64,000 bases of DNA. Origin: Ndongobacter massiliensis. GTDB lineage: Bacteria; Bacillota; Clostridia; Tissierellales; Peptoniphilaceae. The DNA is taken from positions 1,618,840 to 1,682,839 of the forward strand of contig NZ_LT635480.1 of NCBI RefSeq assembly GCF_900120375.1, in the 5' to 3' direction. The position numbers and the translations under genes were made by a program. Shown in pieces: positions 33,547-43,407 of the stretch. The notes below the pieces were generated by a model. It saw only the letters and a program-made list of their open reading frames with translations, searched no databases and was not told the DNA's origin. How positions within the stretch are numbered: the first letter of the stretch is position 1; every line of letters starts with the position of its first letter.

Positions 33547-34812
33547 ATGGTTATCTTATTAATGTTTGTACTGGTCGCCCTAGGTGTACCTGTTACATTT
33601 TCTTTGGGCGTTGCAGCCTTAGGATTTTTTATCACGAACGACGTGTCTCTCGTGACCTTTTCTCAAAAGATCGCGGTGGCAACCAACTCCTTCAACTTAC
33701 TCTGCCTTCCGTTTTTTATCTTAGCCGGAAACCTGATGAACACCGGTGGTGTCACACGCAGACTGTTTAACTTTTTTGACTCCATCTTCGGCCATATTCG
33801 TGGCGGATTGAGCTATGTGACGGTTATTTCCAGCGCGGTATTCTCCGCCATCTCCGGTTCCGCACTGGCAAACGCTGCCGGACTGGGCGGCATGCAGATC
33901 AAGGCGATGACGGATCGCGATTATCCCAAAGCATTCAGCACGAGTGTTGTTACGACAGCCTCGGTTCTGGGACCGATTATTCCGCCGAGCATTTTGATGG
34001 TAATCTACGGTGTTACTGCGGGTGTTTCGATCCAGAAGCAATTTATCGGCGGTATTTTACCGGGCTTGCTGTATGTCCTCATGTGTTCCGTTTTGTGCTT
34101 CTACTATGGAAGAAAATTTAATCTGCCCAAGGGCGATAAATTCAGCATTCGCCGGGTAGGTCGTGAATTTTTGGATGCCATTTGGGCACTGCTTGCGCCG
34201 GTTATCGTTCTCGGCGGAATTATGACCGGTATGTTTACGGCGACGGAGTCCGGTGCCATCGCCTGCGTCTACGTCATTATTGTAGGTTTGTTCATTTATA
34301 AAGAGCTGGATACCAAGCAACTTTATCACTGTCTCTTGGAATCCGCCAAGACAACCGGTCAGATTCTGCTGATCGCTGCAACCGCTGCCGTCTTAGGCTT
34401 TTGCCTCACCTACAATAGAATTCCGCAGCATCTTGCAGCTACATTGACAAGCTCGATTTCCAGCAAGGCTTTGATGATGGTCGTATTTACCGTGATTTAC
34501 CTCTTCTTGGGAACCATCATGGAAGGTGCGGCAATTATTTTGACCACCGTTCCTATTTTCGTTGGAATCTGTAAAACCATGGGCATTGACCTGGTTTACT
34601 TCGGTATCTTCGTCAGTGTCTTAATGTCGGTTGCTACGATTACACCTCCGGTTGGAACCGTTATGTTTGTAATCTGTAAAATGAATAAAATGACCATCGG
34701 AGAGTACACAAAAAATATGTTGCCATGGTTTATGATGATCGTTGTTTTCTGCTTGTTGATCGCGATCTTCCCACAGATTTCGACATGGCTGCCTTCTGTA
34801 CTTGCACAATAG
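33547..34812 (+). CDS. dctM: TRAP transporter large permease (DctM)
   Basis: The protein has 421 residues, about 11-12 membrane segments. Typical stretches are LCLPFFILAGNLMNTGGVTRRLFNF, GPIIPPSILMVIYGVTAGVSIQKQF, GIMTGMFTATESGAIACVYV and ATITPPVGTVMFVICKMNK. It drives sodium-coupled substrate uptake together with DctP and DctQ. It is the last gene of the operon. Confidence 0.95.
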   Translation: MVILLMFVLVALGVPVTFSLGVAALGFFITNDVSLVTFSQKIAVATNSFNLLCLPFFILAGNLMNTGGVTRRLFNFFDSIFGHIRGGLSYVTVISSAVFSAISGSALANAAGLGGMQIKAMTDRDYPKAFSTSVVTTASVLGPIIPPSILMVIYGVTAGVSIQKQFIGGILPGLLYVLMCSVLCFYYGRKFNLPKGDKFSIRRVGREFLDAIWALLAPVIVLGGIMTGMFTATESGAIACVYVIIVGLFIYKELDTKQLYHCLLESAKTTGQILLIAATAAVLGFCLTYNRIPQHLAATLTSSISSKALMMVVFTVIYLFLGTIMEGAAIILTTVPIFVGICKTMGIDLVYFGIFVSVLMSVATITPPVGTVMFVICKMNKMTIGEYTKNMLPWFMMIVVFCLLIAIFPQISTWLPSVLAQ

Positions 34813-34847
34813 CAGTATAAACTCTCCACTTTGTTTTTAACCATATG

Positions 34848-34875
34848 AAAAGCGGTGGCTTGACCACCGCTTTTT
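34848..34875. terminator. Terminator after dctM, bidirectional
   Basis: AGCGGTGG (34851-34858) / CCACCGCT (34864-34871) with CTTGA loop, flanked by AAA on the left and TTTTT on the right. Confidence 0.88.
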
Positions 34876-34926
34876 ACGTGTTATTAAAAGAAGGATTATG
34901 CCGCTTTTTACGCGTTCCTACCGACT

Positions 34927-37900
34927 CTACTCCACCGCTTTCAACGCCTCTACCATATCCACTCGCTTCAAGCGGCGATGCACCAGCCTCATGATTACCA
35001 AGGAAAACCCGACAGTCAAAAGCGCAGACAGGACGTAGTTTTGCCAGGGAAGCGCCGGATCCAGCATGACCATGCTGGGAGAAAGCGCTAGGCAAATGAT
35101 GTAGTGGATGGCTTTTCCGACGAAGCAGCCGAAAAAGATGCCGGTAAGGGTGAGCGCGAAGGTTTCGCGGTAAATGTACAGGGTCAGTTCAAAATCGCGG
35201 AAGCCGAGGACCTTAATAGTTGAGAGTTCGCGCATGCGTTCGGAGACATTGAGGTTCGTGAGATTGAAGAGAACGACGATGGCAAGGAGAGACGAGATCA
35301 CAATGATCACCAGAACGATGGTGTGCAGCGACTGAATGAGCTCTTCCGCCGCATTTTCCGTATCATTCATACGAAAAACGGTTGCTACGGCGGGTAAATC
35401 GATCCAATCCTGTAAGAGTTCATCGGAAAGATCCTCTCCACCGGTTTCTAGTAGGAGTGTGTTCGGAACGGCTTCTTTTTTGAAGAAAGAGGCATAGGCA
35501 CCCGGCGTCAGGACGATGCGATGATTGAAGTAGTTTTCCATTTCACCCGTAACGGGCAGTTCCACGGCATAGCCATCTCCATCTTTTACGGAAATGGTGT
35601 CCGACTTTTCCGCATGGAGGCCATGCGCCATCTTTTCACTGACCAATGCACCGTCGTCCGTGAGCGCCAGGCTTTGACGGGTGCGCCGCGTTTGCAGGCG
35701 AAAGAAGCGAGAAAATGCGTCCGGCTCCTGTGGCACAATAATCTGGAATTCCTCATCGATTCCCTTGGCGTTGCGAAAGGTGCCATGCGATTGGAAAAGG
35801 CGGATGGAATCTTTTGTGTACGGCAGAATGCGAGCCTCCATATCGGCTTTTTCTTCCTCCGTGGCATCCGGGTTATAGACGACTTGAAAATCGTAGTGTT
35901 GAATGTCGGAAAATTGCTTTTGGAAAATGCCGCTCACCGAAGACTGAATGCCGAAGCCCATGATGATGAGTGCAGAACAGCCCGTCACACCAAAAATGGT
36001 CATGAACATACGCCCCTTCTTCGCGGTGATATTGCGGAGGGTTACCTTTTTCATAAAACTCAGTCGCCGCCACAGGGGGCGAATGCGTTCCCAGAAAATG
36101 CGATTGCCATTTGCCGGCGGTTTCGGGCGCATGAGTTCAGCAGCGCGTTCCTTGAGTGTCTGTTGTACAGAAATCCACGCGGCAAAAGTCGTTACGCCGA
36201 GACAAAGCGCGAGAGCAATGCCTACATAGAGGGGATGAAAAACGAGTATCGGGTCGCCGAAATCATAGAGCTGGCTGGCATAGGCGCGAAAAATGGTCGG
36301 TGCAAGGAAGAAAAAGCCGATCAGAGAGCCGATGAGTGCGCCGGAAAGGGACGAAATTGCGCCATAGACAAGATATTTGCGGCGAATGGTACGCCGATGA
36401 TAGCCCAATGCCTTGTACGTTCCAATTTGTGTACGTTCCTCATCCACCATGCGCATCATCGTCGTCAAGCTTACCAAAAGCGCTACCAAATAGAAAATAG
36501 TCGGAAACACATAGGAAAGAACATCCAGGCTGTCCGCCTGGTCAAAAAAGGTGTTGATCGAATAGTTGTTATGGCGTCCGGCAGCCGCATAGTCGGGGAT
36601 GCGAATGCGGTCGAGTTTGGTTTGCGCTTCTGTGAGCGCCTTTTCACCGTCGGAAAGACGGGGCTCGGCTTCCGCGGCTTCGGAGGTAAAGGCGGCAAGT
36701 CCTTCGGCGTAAGCCGTCTCTCCCTCCTGTAATGTTTCCTGTGCCGCATCGAGCGAGGCCTTTCCTTCGTCGCGTTTGCTCGCAAAAGTTTCCTGCGCCT
36801 GTTGCAGCTGTTCGCGCCCGCTCTGCGCCGCGGCACGTCCTGCCGACAACTCGTCGTGCGAACGCGCAAGGCGTGCGTCGATCCCGGACAATTCCGCAAC
36901 GGCTTTTTGGTACCTTGCTGCGCCGCTTTCATAGTCCTGCCGTTCTTCAGCAAGTTCTGCAGTTTTCTGTTGTAAGGTTTGTAACGCGGCAGAGGCCTCT
37001 TCCAAAGCCGCCGCCCGGGCATCTAATGTCGCTTTCTTTTCCTGTAAAGAGGAATCCGCTTCATCTAGGGCCGCATGTCCTGCGAGTGCTTGCTCCACCT
37101 CAGAAAGTGCCGTTTGAAGCGGTGCCATTGCGTCCTGCAACTGTGTAATTTCACTTTGGCAGTCCGCAACTTGGGCTTCCAGTGCCACAATCTGTGCGCG
37201 TAAAGTTGTCGCTTCCTCCGACGCCGGATCGAGTGCGGCAAGTTGGGTACGCAGATCTTGCAGTTGCGTCTGTAGCGAAGCAAGGGCTTGTTGGGCATCT
37301 TGCAGAGCAGCTGTCAGGCTTTCACGTTGTTCTTCCAATTGCTGTCGGCTTTGCTGCAGCGTGGTTCGATCGGGGAGCGCCGCGCGCCGCGCAACCAAGT
37401 CTTTCTGCGCATCTTCCAACATATTTTTTGCAGCGGCCAACTCGTTTCGTTTTTGCGGCAAGGTTTCTTCATTCAGCCCTTGCGAATCCAATTTTGCGCG
37501 TGCCTCCTGCAGCGCGGCATCGCCCGCATCGAGCGCCTGTTTGGCGGCATCCAGCGTCTCTTTCTGCGCGGCAAGCTCGGCCAGGCCGGCTTCATAGGCT
37601 TCTTGTCCGGCGGCGTATTCCGCCTCTCCCTGTGTCAATTGGTTTTCGGCTTGCGTTAGCGCTGCTTCCTGTTTTTCCAGTTCGTCGGAAGCCGCCGTTA
37701 CCTGCTCTTGCCAAGTGGCAAGGCCCTGTTCATAGTCCGCGCGCCCGTCATCCAATTTTTGACGCGTTTCGTCCAGTTCGTTTTGTGCATCGCGCAGCTT
37801 TGTCCAACCCTCATCCAACTTTTGACGTGCCTGATCCAGACCTTTTTGCGCCTCAGCCTTGATTTGTTCCTGGAGCTGTGACGGGCGATTGGAGAAGCGC

Positions 37901-38733
37901 GCTTGCAAGGAGTCTAAACCGGCCCGTTCCGCCGTGCGATAGGCCTTGTCATATGTGGGCCGATTCGTATCGCCGGCAAGGGAAAGTGCCGCCTCATCCG
38001 GACGCGTTTTTTCAAAGAGATCTTTTTGTACGAAGGCGAAATAATCGACCGTACCGGTGCCGACATAGGAAGAACCTCGAAAGTGTGAGAGATAGTGGAC
38101 ATCGCGTGCAAAACCGACGACGGTAAACCGATCGCGTCGCAATGTGTTTTTCTCTACAGGATCGGCTGCGTTCTTTACATCGATGCCTTCCATGGCGTTG
38201 TTCGACGCATCCTTTGTGGAAGTCGCAGCATCTTCGTTTGGGGCATCTTGCGAAAAAAGATGCACGGTATCGCCCAAGTGATACGCACCGTCCCGCCGCG
38301 CCATGTCGTCCAATAGAATTTCATCGTCCTTTTGTGGCAGACGCCCCTCTACGGCGAGGGGCAGTCCGAAGTGTTCCGGCAGGGAGTGGACGCGCACGAC
38401 CGACTCCGGGTTATCCAGAAAAAAGTCGCCGGCATAGCGATATTCTACCTGTTGCACGCCGGGCATCTGCTCGAGACGTTCGCAGTCCTCCGGGTAGAGC
38501 CCCAGCGGCGAAGAAAGTGTGAACGGCTCCATGGAGGCCTCGGAAATGCGGGATTCCAGACTGACCCGCATCATGGGCGGCGTTGATTTCAATCCGACAT
38601 AGACGAGCGCGCCGAGTGCCGTCATGGCAAAAATCGCCAGAAAGCGGGCGAGCGAATGACGAATGGTGCGGCGCAGATCCGTTTTTTGTACCGGTGTTGC
38701 CAAGTCTTTTGCGGTTGTGGATCGTTTGCTCAT
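34927..38733 (-). CDS. FtsX-like ABC transporter permease with giant coiled-coil insert
   Basis: The protein has 1268 residues from ATG 38733, five bases after the ATPase stop (an upstream in-frame GTG is less likely). A membrane helix near residues 30-50 (FLAIFAMTALGALVYVGL) is followed by a MacB-like periplasmic-type part. About residues 300-740 form a very long Glu/Gln/Ala/Leu coiled coil. A first FtsX permease unit follows (VFPTIFYLVALLVSLTTMMRMVDEERTQIGTYKALGYH), and a second near the C-terminus (ISSLLAIVVLFNLTNLNVSERMRELSTIKVLGF). It should form an exporter or mechanotransmission complex with the ATPase. Confidence 0.92.
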   Translation of the reverse strand: MSKRSTTAKDLATPVQKTDLRRTIRHSLARFLAIFAMTALGALVYVGLKSTPPMMRVSLESRISEASMEPFTLSSPLGLYPEDCERLEQMPGVQQVEYRYAGDFFLDNPESVVRVHSLPEHFGLPLAVEGRLPQKDDEILLDDMARRDGAYHLGDTVHLFSQDAPNEDAATSTKDASNNAMEGIDVKNAADPVEKNTLRRDRFTVVGFARDVHYLSHFRGSSYVGTGTVDYFAFVQKDLFEKTRPDEAALSLAGDTNRPTYDKAYRTAERAGLDSLQARFSNRPSQLQEQIKAEAQKGLDQARQKLDEGWTKLRDAQNELDETRQKLDDGRADYEQGLATWQEQVTAASDELEKQEAALTQAENQLTQGEAEYAAGQEAYEAGLAELAAQKETLDAAKQALDAGDAALQEARAKLDSQGLNEETLPQKRNELAAAKNMLEDAQKDLVARRAALPDRTTLQQSRQQLEEQRESLTAALQDAQQALASLQTQLQDLRTQLAALDPASEEATTLRAQIVALEAQVADCQSEITQLQDAMAPLQTALSEVEQALAGHAALDEADSSLQEKKATLDARAAALEEASAALQTLQQKTAELAEERQDYESGAARYQKAVAELSGIDARLARSHDELSAGRAAAQSGREQLQQAQETFASKRDEGKASLDAAQETLQEGETAYAEGLAAFTSEAAEAEPRLSDGEKALTEAQTKLDRIRIPDYAAAGRHNNYSINTFFDQADSLDVLSYVFPTIFYLVALLVSLTTMMRMVDEERTQIGTYKALGYHRRTIRRKYLVYGAISSLSGALIGSLIGFFFLAPTIFRAYASQLYDFGDPILVFHPLYVGIALALCLGVTTFAAWISVQQTLKERAAELMRPKPPANGNRIFWERIRPLWRRLSFMKKVTLRNITAKKGRMFMTIFGVTGCSALIIMGFGIQSSVSGIFQKQFSDIQHYDFQVVYNPDATEEEKADMEARILPYTKDSIRLFQSHGTFRNAKGIDEEFQIIVPQEPDAFSRFFRLQTRRTRQSLALTDDGALVSEKMAHGLHAEKSDTISVKDGDGYAVELPVTGEMENYFNHRIVLTPGAYASFFKKEAVPNTLLLETGGEDLSDELLQDWIDLPAVATVFRMNDTENAAEELIQSLHTIVLVIIVISSLLAIVVLFNLTNLNVSERMRELSTIKVLGFRDFELTLYIYRETFALTLTGIFFGCFVGKAIHYIICLALSPSMVMLDPALPWQNYVLSALLTVGFSLVIMRLVHRRLKRVDMVEALKAVE

Positions 38734-38735
38734 GG

Positions 38736-39437
38736 CTACCACGCAATCGTATCGATATCTGCCGGGTTCGGATTCTTGTACATTTTTCGCACCTTGGCAT
38801 CGGCAATTTCAATGACACGGTCCGCGATGGGGCGAATGGCCGAGTTGTGCGTTACGATGATGACGGTCGTTCCGGTTTGTCGACAGGTATTTTGCAATTG
38901 TTTCAAGATTTCTTTGCCCGTGTGATAATCCAAGGCACCCGTCGGCTCATCGCAGAGAAGAATGGCCGGATTTTTCGCCATCGCCCGGGCAATGGCGACG
39001 CGCTGCTGCTCACCGCCGGAAAGCTGGGCGGGAAAATTGTTCGACCGATGGGACAGACCGACAAGTGCCAGCGCATCGGATGCGTCCATGGCACCGGGCA
39101 GTAATTGGGTTGCCATTTCGACATTTTCCTGTGCGGTCAGATTCGGGATGAGGTTGTAGCCCTGGAAAATAAAACCGATGGTGTAGCGGCGGTAGTTGGT
39201 GAGTTGATGATCATTGTAGGCGGAGATGTTTTTACCATCAACAAGCACTTCGCCTTCTTCATTTTGATCAATGCCGCCGAGAATGTTCAAGGTGGTCGAT
39301 TTTCCGGCGCCGGAAGGACCGACGATGACGACCAGTTCCCCTTTTTCAATCGCAAAACTCATCGCGTCATTGGCGCGGATCACTGTTTCTCCCATTTTAT
39401 ATAGTTTGGTTACATTGCAAAACTCAATGAAATGCAT
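38736..39437 (-). CDS. ABC transporter ATP-binding protein (LolD/MacB type)
   Basis: The protein has 233 residues from ATG 39437. Walker [18 protein letters not shown]-loop [17 protein letters not shown], signature [14 protein letters not shown], and Walker [14 protein letters not shown] are all intact. YNLIPNLT and the short length place it in the MacB/LolD/FtsE-like class that pairs with FtsX-type permeases; its partner is encoded immediately downstream. The C-terminus extends past the H-loop (THNSAI) with a short tail. Confidence 0.95.
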   Translation of the reverse strand: MHFIEFCNVTKLYKMGETVIRANDAMSFAIEKGELVVIVGPSGAGKSTTLNILGGIDQNEEGEVLVDGKNISAYNDHQLTNYRRYTIGFIFQGYNLIPNLTAQENVEMATQLLPGAMDASDALALVGLSHRSNNFPAQLSGGEQQRVAIARAMAKNPAILLCDEPTGALDYHTGKEILKQLQNTCRQTGTTVIIVTHNSAIRPIADRVIEIADAKVRKMYKNPNPADIDTIAW

Positions 39438-39554
39438 AGTGCCTCTTTCTTGCATTTGTTGCTTTTTCTTGATTCATATTATAATAACAAATACAGTTTT
39501 TCTTATTATATCGGAGTTACGGGTTTTCCGAAATCGGGAACCGGGGAGGGAGCG

Positions 39555-41887
39555 ATGGAAACCATTTCGCTTTCGGTACGTCGTTTAATTGAGTTCGTCA
39601 TGCGTTCCGGTGACATAGACAATTCCTATCGTTCGACACAGCGGATGTTGGAAGGGATTCGTGCGCACAAAAAAATTCAGGATGCGTATGAAGCGACTAT
39701 CAGAGAGAGGTCACCTTCCGTGAAGATACGGAGATCGATGGGATTTGCTTTCATGTAGAAGGGCGCGCCGATGGATTGTACGAGGGGCCCGACGGACCGA
39801 TGGTTGATGAAATCAAATCGACGACGCGTTCGCTCTCCGATTTGGATCCGACGGAGAATGTATTGCATTGGGCACAGGCGAAGTGTTATGCACATTTTTA
39901 CTGTCGTCAAAACGAAGTATCGGATATGCGTGTCCAGCTGACCTATGTCAACTTGGACGAAGAACCGGCGGTAAAACGAAGTATTCAGCGCTTTTCTGCA
40001 GAAGAATTACAAAATTTCTACGAGGATTTATTGCACCGTTTTCTCGTTTTTTCACGGGCGATTTTGTCCGCGCGGGAAGCGCGTGGTGCGTCTCTTGCAA
40101 CATTACAATTTCCCTATCCAAGCTATCGCCCCGGACAGCGCGTGCTGTCGGTTGGCATTTATCGGGCGATTGAAGGGGGAAAGCGCCTTTTTTTAGAGGC
40201 GCCGACGGGCATCGGAAAGACGATGAGCGCCTTAGTGCCTGCACTGGCTTCGATACGCACATGTGGAACGAAAAAGATCTTTTATACGACGGCGCGTACG
40301 ACGACACAGCGCGAAGTCGGTCGGGCATTGGAGCGCCTTGCAGCGCAGGGGCTGGTGCTCAAAAGCATTCGTTTGACGGCAAAGGAGCGTTTGTGTCCGA
40401 ATGATGAAATGGCGTGCAATCCCGTTGACTGCTCCTATGCCAAGGGGCACTTCGATCGTGTCAATGCGGCGATTCTGGATCTCTATGAAACACAGAATTT
40501 ATGGACACGGGAACAGATCGATGCCTATGCGCAGGCACATCATGTTTGTCCTTTTGAACTCCAATTGGATATGAGCGATTATGCCGATCTGGTTGTCGGC
40601 GATTACAATTACGTCTTTGATCCGCAGGTTTATTTGCGCCGCGCCTTTGAAGAGCCGGATACGGCGCCGGTAGTCTTAGTGGATGAGGCGCATAACTTGG
40701 TGGACCGGGGGCGCGAAATGTATTCCGCGTCGCTGTATGCTTCGGCCTTTGTCGCTATGCAAAAAATCTTTCCGGCGAAAAGTCATCGCAAATTGCATGC
40801 GCTGTTGAAAAAAGCGGAGCAGATCTTTTGGGCGTATCACCGGCAATTGGGGGGAGCCGCCTTTTGTGTGGAGGAAAAAGCCAATGCGAGTTTGTATGAA
40901 TGCATTGAAGAAATCAGTCGACGTCTGGATCCCTTTTTGACGAAACAGAAGACACATCCGCAATATGATGAAGTGCTGGACTTTCGCTTTCAACTGGCTA
41001 AGTATGCGCGTATTTTTGAGACTTGGCAGGACGGTTTTTTTACCTTTCTACGCGCGGAAGACGGAGATCTGTGCTGGCGTTTGCAATGCATTGATACGGA
41101 AGGCGTCATGAAAGCGCGGCTTTCTTTCTGCAAAGCCGCAGTATTCTTTTCAGCGACGCTTTCGCCCATGCGCTTCTATCAGGAATTGCTCGGCGGCGGA
41201 GAGGCAGCACTGGGGCTGCGCCTCCCTTCTCCCTTTCCTCCGGAAAATCTCGCCGTTTTTCAGGCGGATGTTTCCGCACGTTACCGCGACCGGGCACGGA
41301 CGGTGCCGGAAGTTGCCGCATATCTGCAAGCACTTTTCTCTGCGAAAGAGGGCAATTACATGGTGTTTTTTCCGTCTTATACCTATTTGCAACAGGTGGC
41401 AGAGGCGATGCATGACGAAGCGTTGCTCGTGCAGGAACCGCAGTGGACGCAGGAGGAGCGTCACGCCGTCTTCACGCGCTACGAAGAGGAACCGAATGTA
41501 AAAGGCTTTTTCGTACTCGGCGGACTTTTTGCCGAGGGCATTGATCTTGTGGGCCGGAGGCTAATCGGTGTGGCAGTAATTTCGCCGGGGCTTCCGGGGC
41601 TGTCCGAGGAGCGCAATGTGGTAAAATCGTATTTCGATCGAAAGAAACAGAGAGGCTTCGATTATGCCTACATTTTTCCGGGCATGAATAAAGTTTTACA
41701 GGCGGGAGGCCGTGTCATTCGAAGTGCTTCGGATCGCGGAGTGATCCTACTTTTGGACGACCGTTTCAGGCGTGATCCCTATCTGGCCTTACTGCCGGCG
41801 CATTGGTCCGTTCAGTCGGCGGGCACGCCGTTACAGCTGACCGAACGAGTACAGAAATTTTGGCGGGTTTCGCACGACGAAACGTAA
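39555..41887 (+). pseudogene. DinG/XPD-type (DEAH) helicase with N-terminal nuclease-like domain, frameshifted
   Basis: ATG 39555 (GGGGAGGG upstream) opens a frame METISLSVRRLIEFVMRSGD that runs out at about 39758. The conserved chain continues in another frame from TATCAGAGAG at 39698: QREVTFREDTEIDG, then GRADGLYEGPDGPMVDEIKST, a PD-(D/E)XK-like site. Loss of one base near 39696 explains the switch. The rest is intact to 41887: Walker A EAPTGIGKTMSA, DEAH box VLVDEAHNL, an Fe-S-type Cys set (CPNDEMACNPVDC ... CPFELQLDMSDYADLVVGDYNY) and helicase C-terminal motifs. Whole, it would have about 777 residues. Either a real mutation or a sequence error. Confidence 0.82.
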
Positions 41888-41907
41888 AAAGAAGAATTGG
41901 GAGAATT

Positions 41908-43359
41908 ATGAAAAAAAAGAATCAATGCTGCGATGTCCTCCTTCAGGAGCGCGCTTTTCCAAATCGTTCGCGCGGGGTAGAGCTCTTGCCGACGCCCCGA
42001 GATGCGGTGGACATCGCGTTGGAAATTTTTGAAGAAAAAAACCATCGGAAACGGGCGCATGGCCGTACGATCGTGACGAAGGGCGGCTTACCGGGCCAAG
42101 TTTATCGAGCAAAAATCGGGCGGACGCGCGGTGATGCCAAAGAAGTCAAGTTGCTGGAGCTGCTGGAGCGCTCCCCGCTTGAAAAACCGGCAAAATGTCC
42201 CGTTGATGATCGCTGCGGCGGTTGTTGCTATCAGACACTTTCCTACGAGACGGAATTGATGTTGAAAGGGCGTCAGCTCAAGGATCTCTTCGCGACGGCG
42301 GGGTTTTCGCTGCCGGTGCCGATTCAGCGAAGCCCCTTGGCGGAAGGGTATCGTAACAAGATGGAATACACGTTCGGAGATGCGGTAAAAGACGGTCCGC
42401 TGGTACTGGGACTGCACTGTCCGGGTCATTTTCACGAGATCGTGGATACCGTGGGCTGCAATATTGTTCCGGACGATTTCAATCGTCTGCGTGCATTTAC
42501 GCAGCATTTTTTCCGCGTTCGTCAAGTGCCTTATTATCACAGAAGAGAGAAAAAGGGCTATTTGCGCCATTTAGTCCTGCGTGCGTCCCTGTCGGAAAAA
42601 GAGCTCATGGTCAATTTAGTGACCAGTTCACAGCGCGATCCGGATGAGGGATTGCTGCGGGAATATGTAGGCGCATTGCGTCGATTGGCGCTGTCCTTTT
42701 CGCTGGTATCCATTTTTCATACGGTGAATGATTCGCCGGCGGATGCGGTAGTGCCCGAAAAGGTCGATCTGCTGTACGGGCGCCCCTATTTGCGGGAGCG
42801 TCTTTGTGACCTCTCTTTTCAGGTCGGTCCTTTTTCATTTTTCCAGCCGAATACGCCGGGTGCGGAGCACCTCTACCAACAGGCCTTGCACTTTGCGGGC
42901 GATCTATCCGGAAAAACCGTTTATGATCTGTACAGCGGCACCGGTACCATTACGCAGATCCTGGCGCAAAAAGCGCAGCGCGCCGTCGGCGTCGAGATTG
43001 TGGAAGAGGCGGTCGCCTTTGCCGGAAGAAGTGCGGAGCAAAACGGCATTGCAAAAGCCAAATTTCTCTGTCGCGACGTTTTGGACGCCTTGGATGCGTT
43101 AGCAGAGGGGCATGATCATGCGGAAGTCATCGTCATTGATCCGCCGCGTGCCGGCATTCACCCCAAGGCGCTTCCGAAAATCGCCGCCGCCGGGGCGGAG
43201 CGCATCGTCTACATCTCCTGCAACCCAACCACACAAGTGCGAGATTTGCAGGCTTTTTTCGAGTACGGATATCGTCCGGTGCGAGCGCAGGCCTTTGATC
43301 AGTTTCCACGTACAAAAAATGTGGAGTGCATAGCCTTGATGTCCAAAGTGTGCCGCTAA
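41908..43359 (+). CDS. 23S rRNA (uracil-5)-methyltransferase, RlmD/TrmA family
   Basis: The protein has 483 residues from ATG 41908 with GGGAG upstream. A cluster-type Cys set CPVDDRCGGCCYQ lies near residues 93-105. The methyltransferase domain has FSFFQPNTPGAEHLYQQAL, SAM motif DLYSGTGTITQILA, VIDPPRAGIHPKAL, and catalytic-Cys loop VYISCNPTTQVRDL. It transfers a methyl group from SAM to uracil C5 in RNA. The N-terminal TRAM region is weakly preserved (AHGRTIVTKGGLPGQVYRAKI). Which rRNA or tRNA position is not decided. Confidence 0.93.
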   Translation: MKKKNQCCDVLLQERAFPNRSRGVELLPTPRDAVDIALEIFEEKNHRKRAHGRTIVTKGGLPGQVYRAKIGRTRGDAKEVKLLELLERSPLEKPAKCPVDDRCGGCCYQTLSYETELMLKGRQLKDLFATAGFSLPVPIQRSPLAEGYRNKMEYTFGDAVKDGPLVLGLHCPGHFHEIVDTVGCNIVPDDFNRLRAFTQHFFRVRQVPYYHRREKKGYLRHLVLRASLSEKELMVNLVTSSQRDPDEGLLREYVGALRRLALSFSLVSIFHTVNDSPADAVVPEKVDLLYGRPYLRERLCDLSFQVGPFSFFQPNTPGAEHLYQQALHFAGDLSGKTVYDLYSGTGTITQILAQKAQRAVGVEIVEEAVAFAGRSAEQNGIAKAKFLCRDVLDALDALAEGHDHAEVIVIDPPRAGIHPKALPKIAAAGAERIVYISCNPTTQVRDLQAFFEYGYRPVRAQAFDQFPRTKNVECIALMSKVCR

Positions 43360-43407
43360 GACAGTTTATTATAATAGAATAAAAATAAAGGAACGGAGTT
43401 TACGGAT

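Noticed and set aside
35521-36732. A 403-codon plus-strand open frame
   Set aside because: It lies fully antisense to the coiled-coil permease, has low-complexity composition and no ribosome site; a shadow of repetitive coding sequence.
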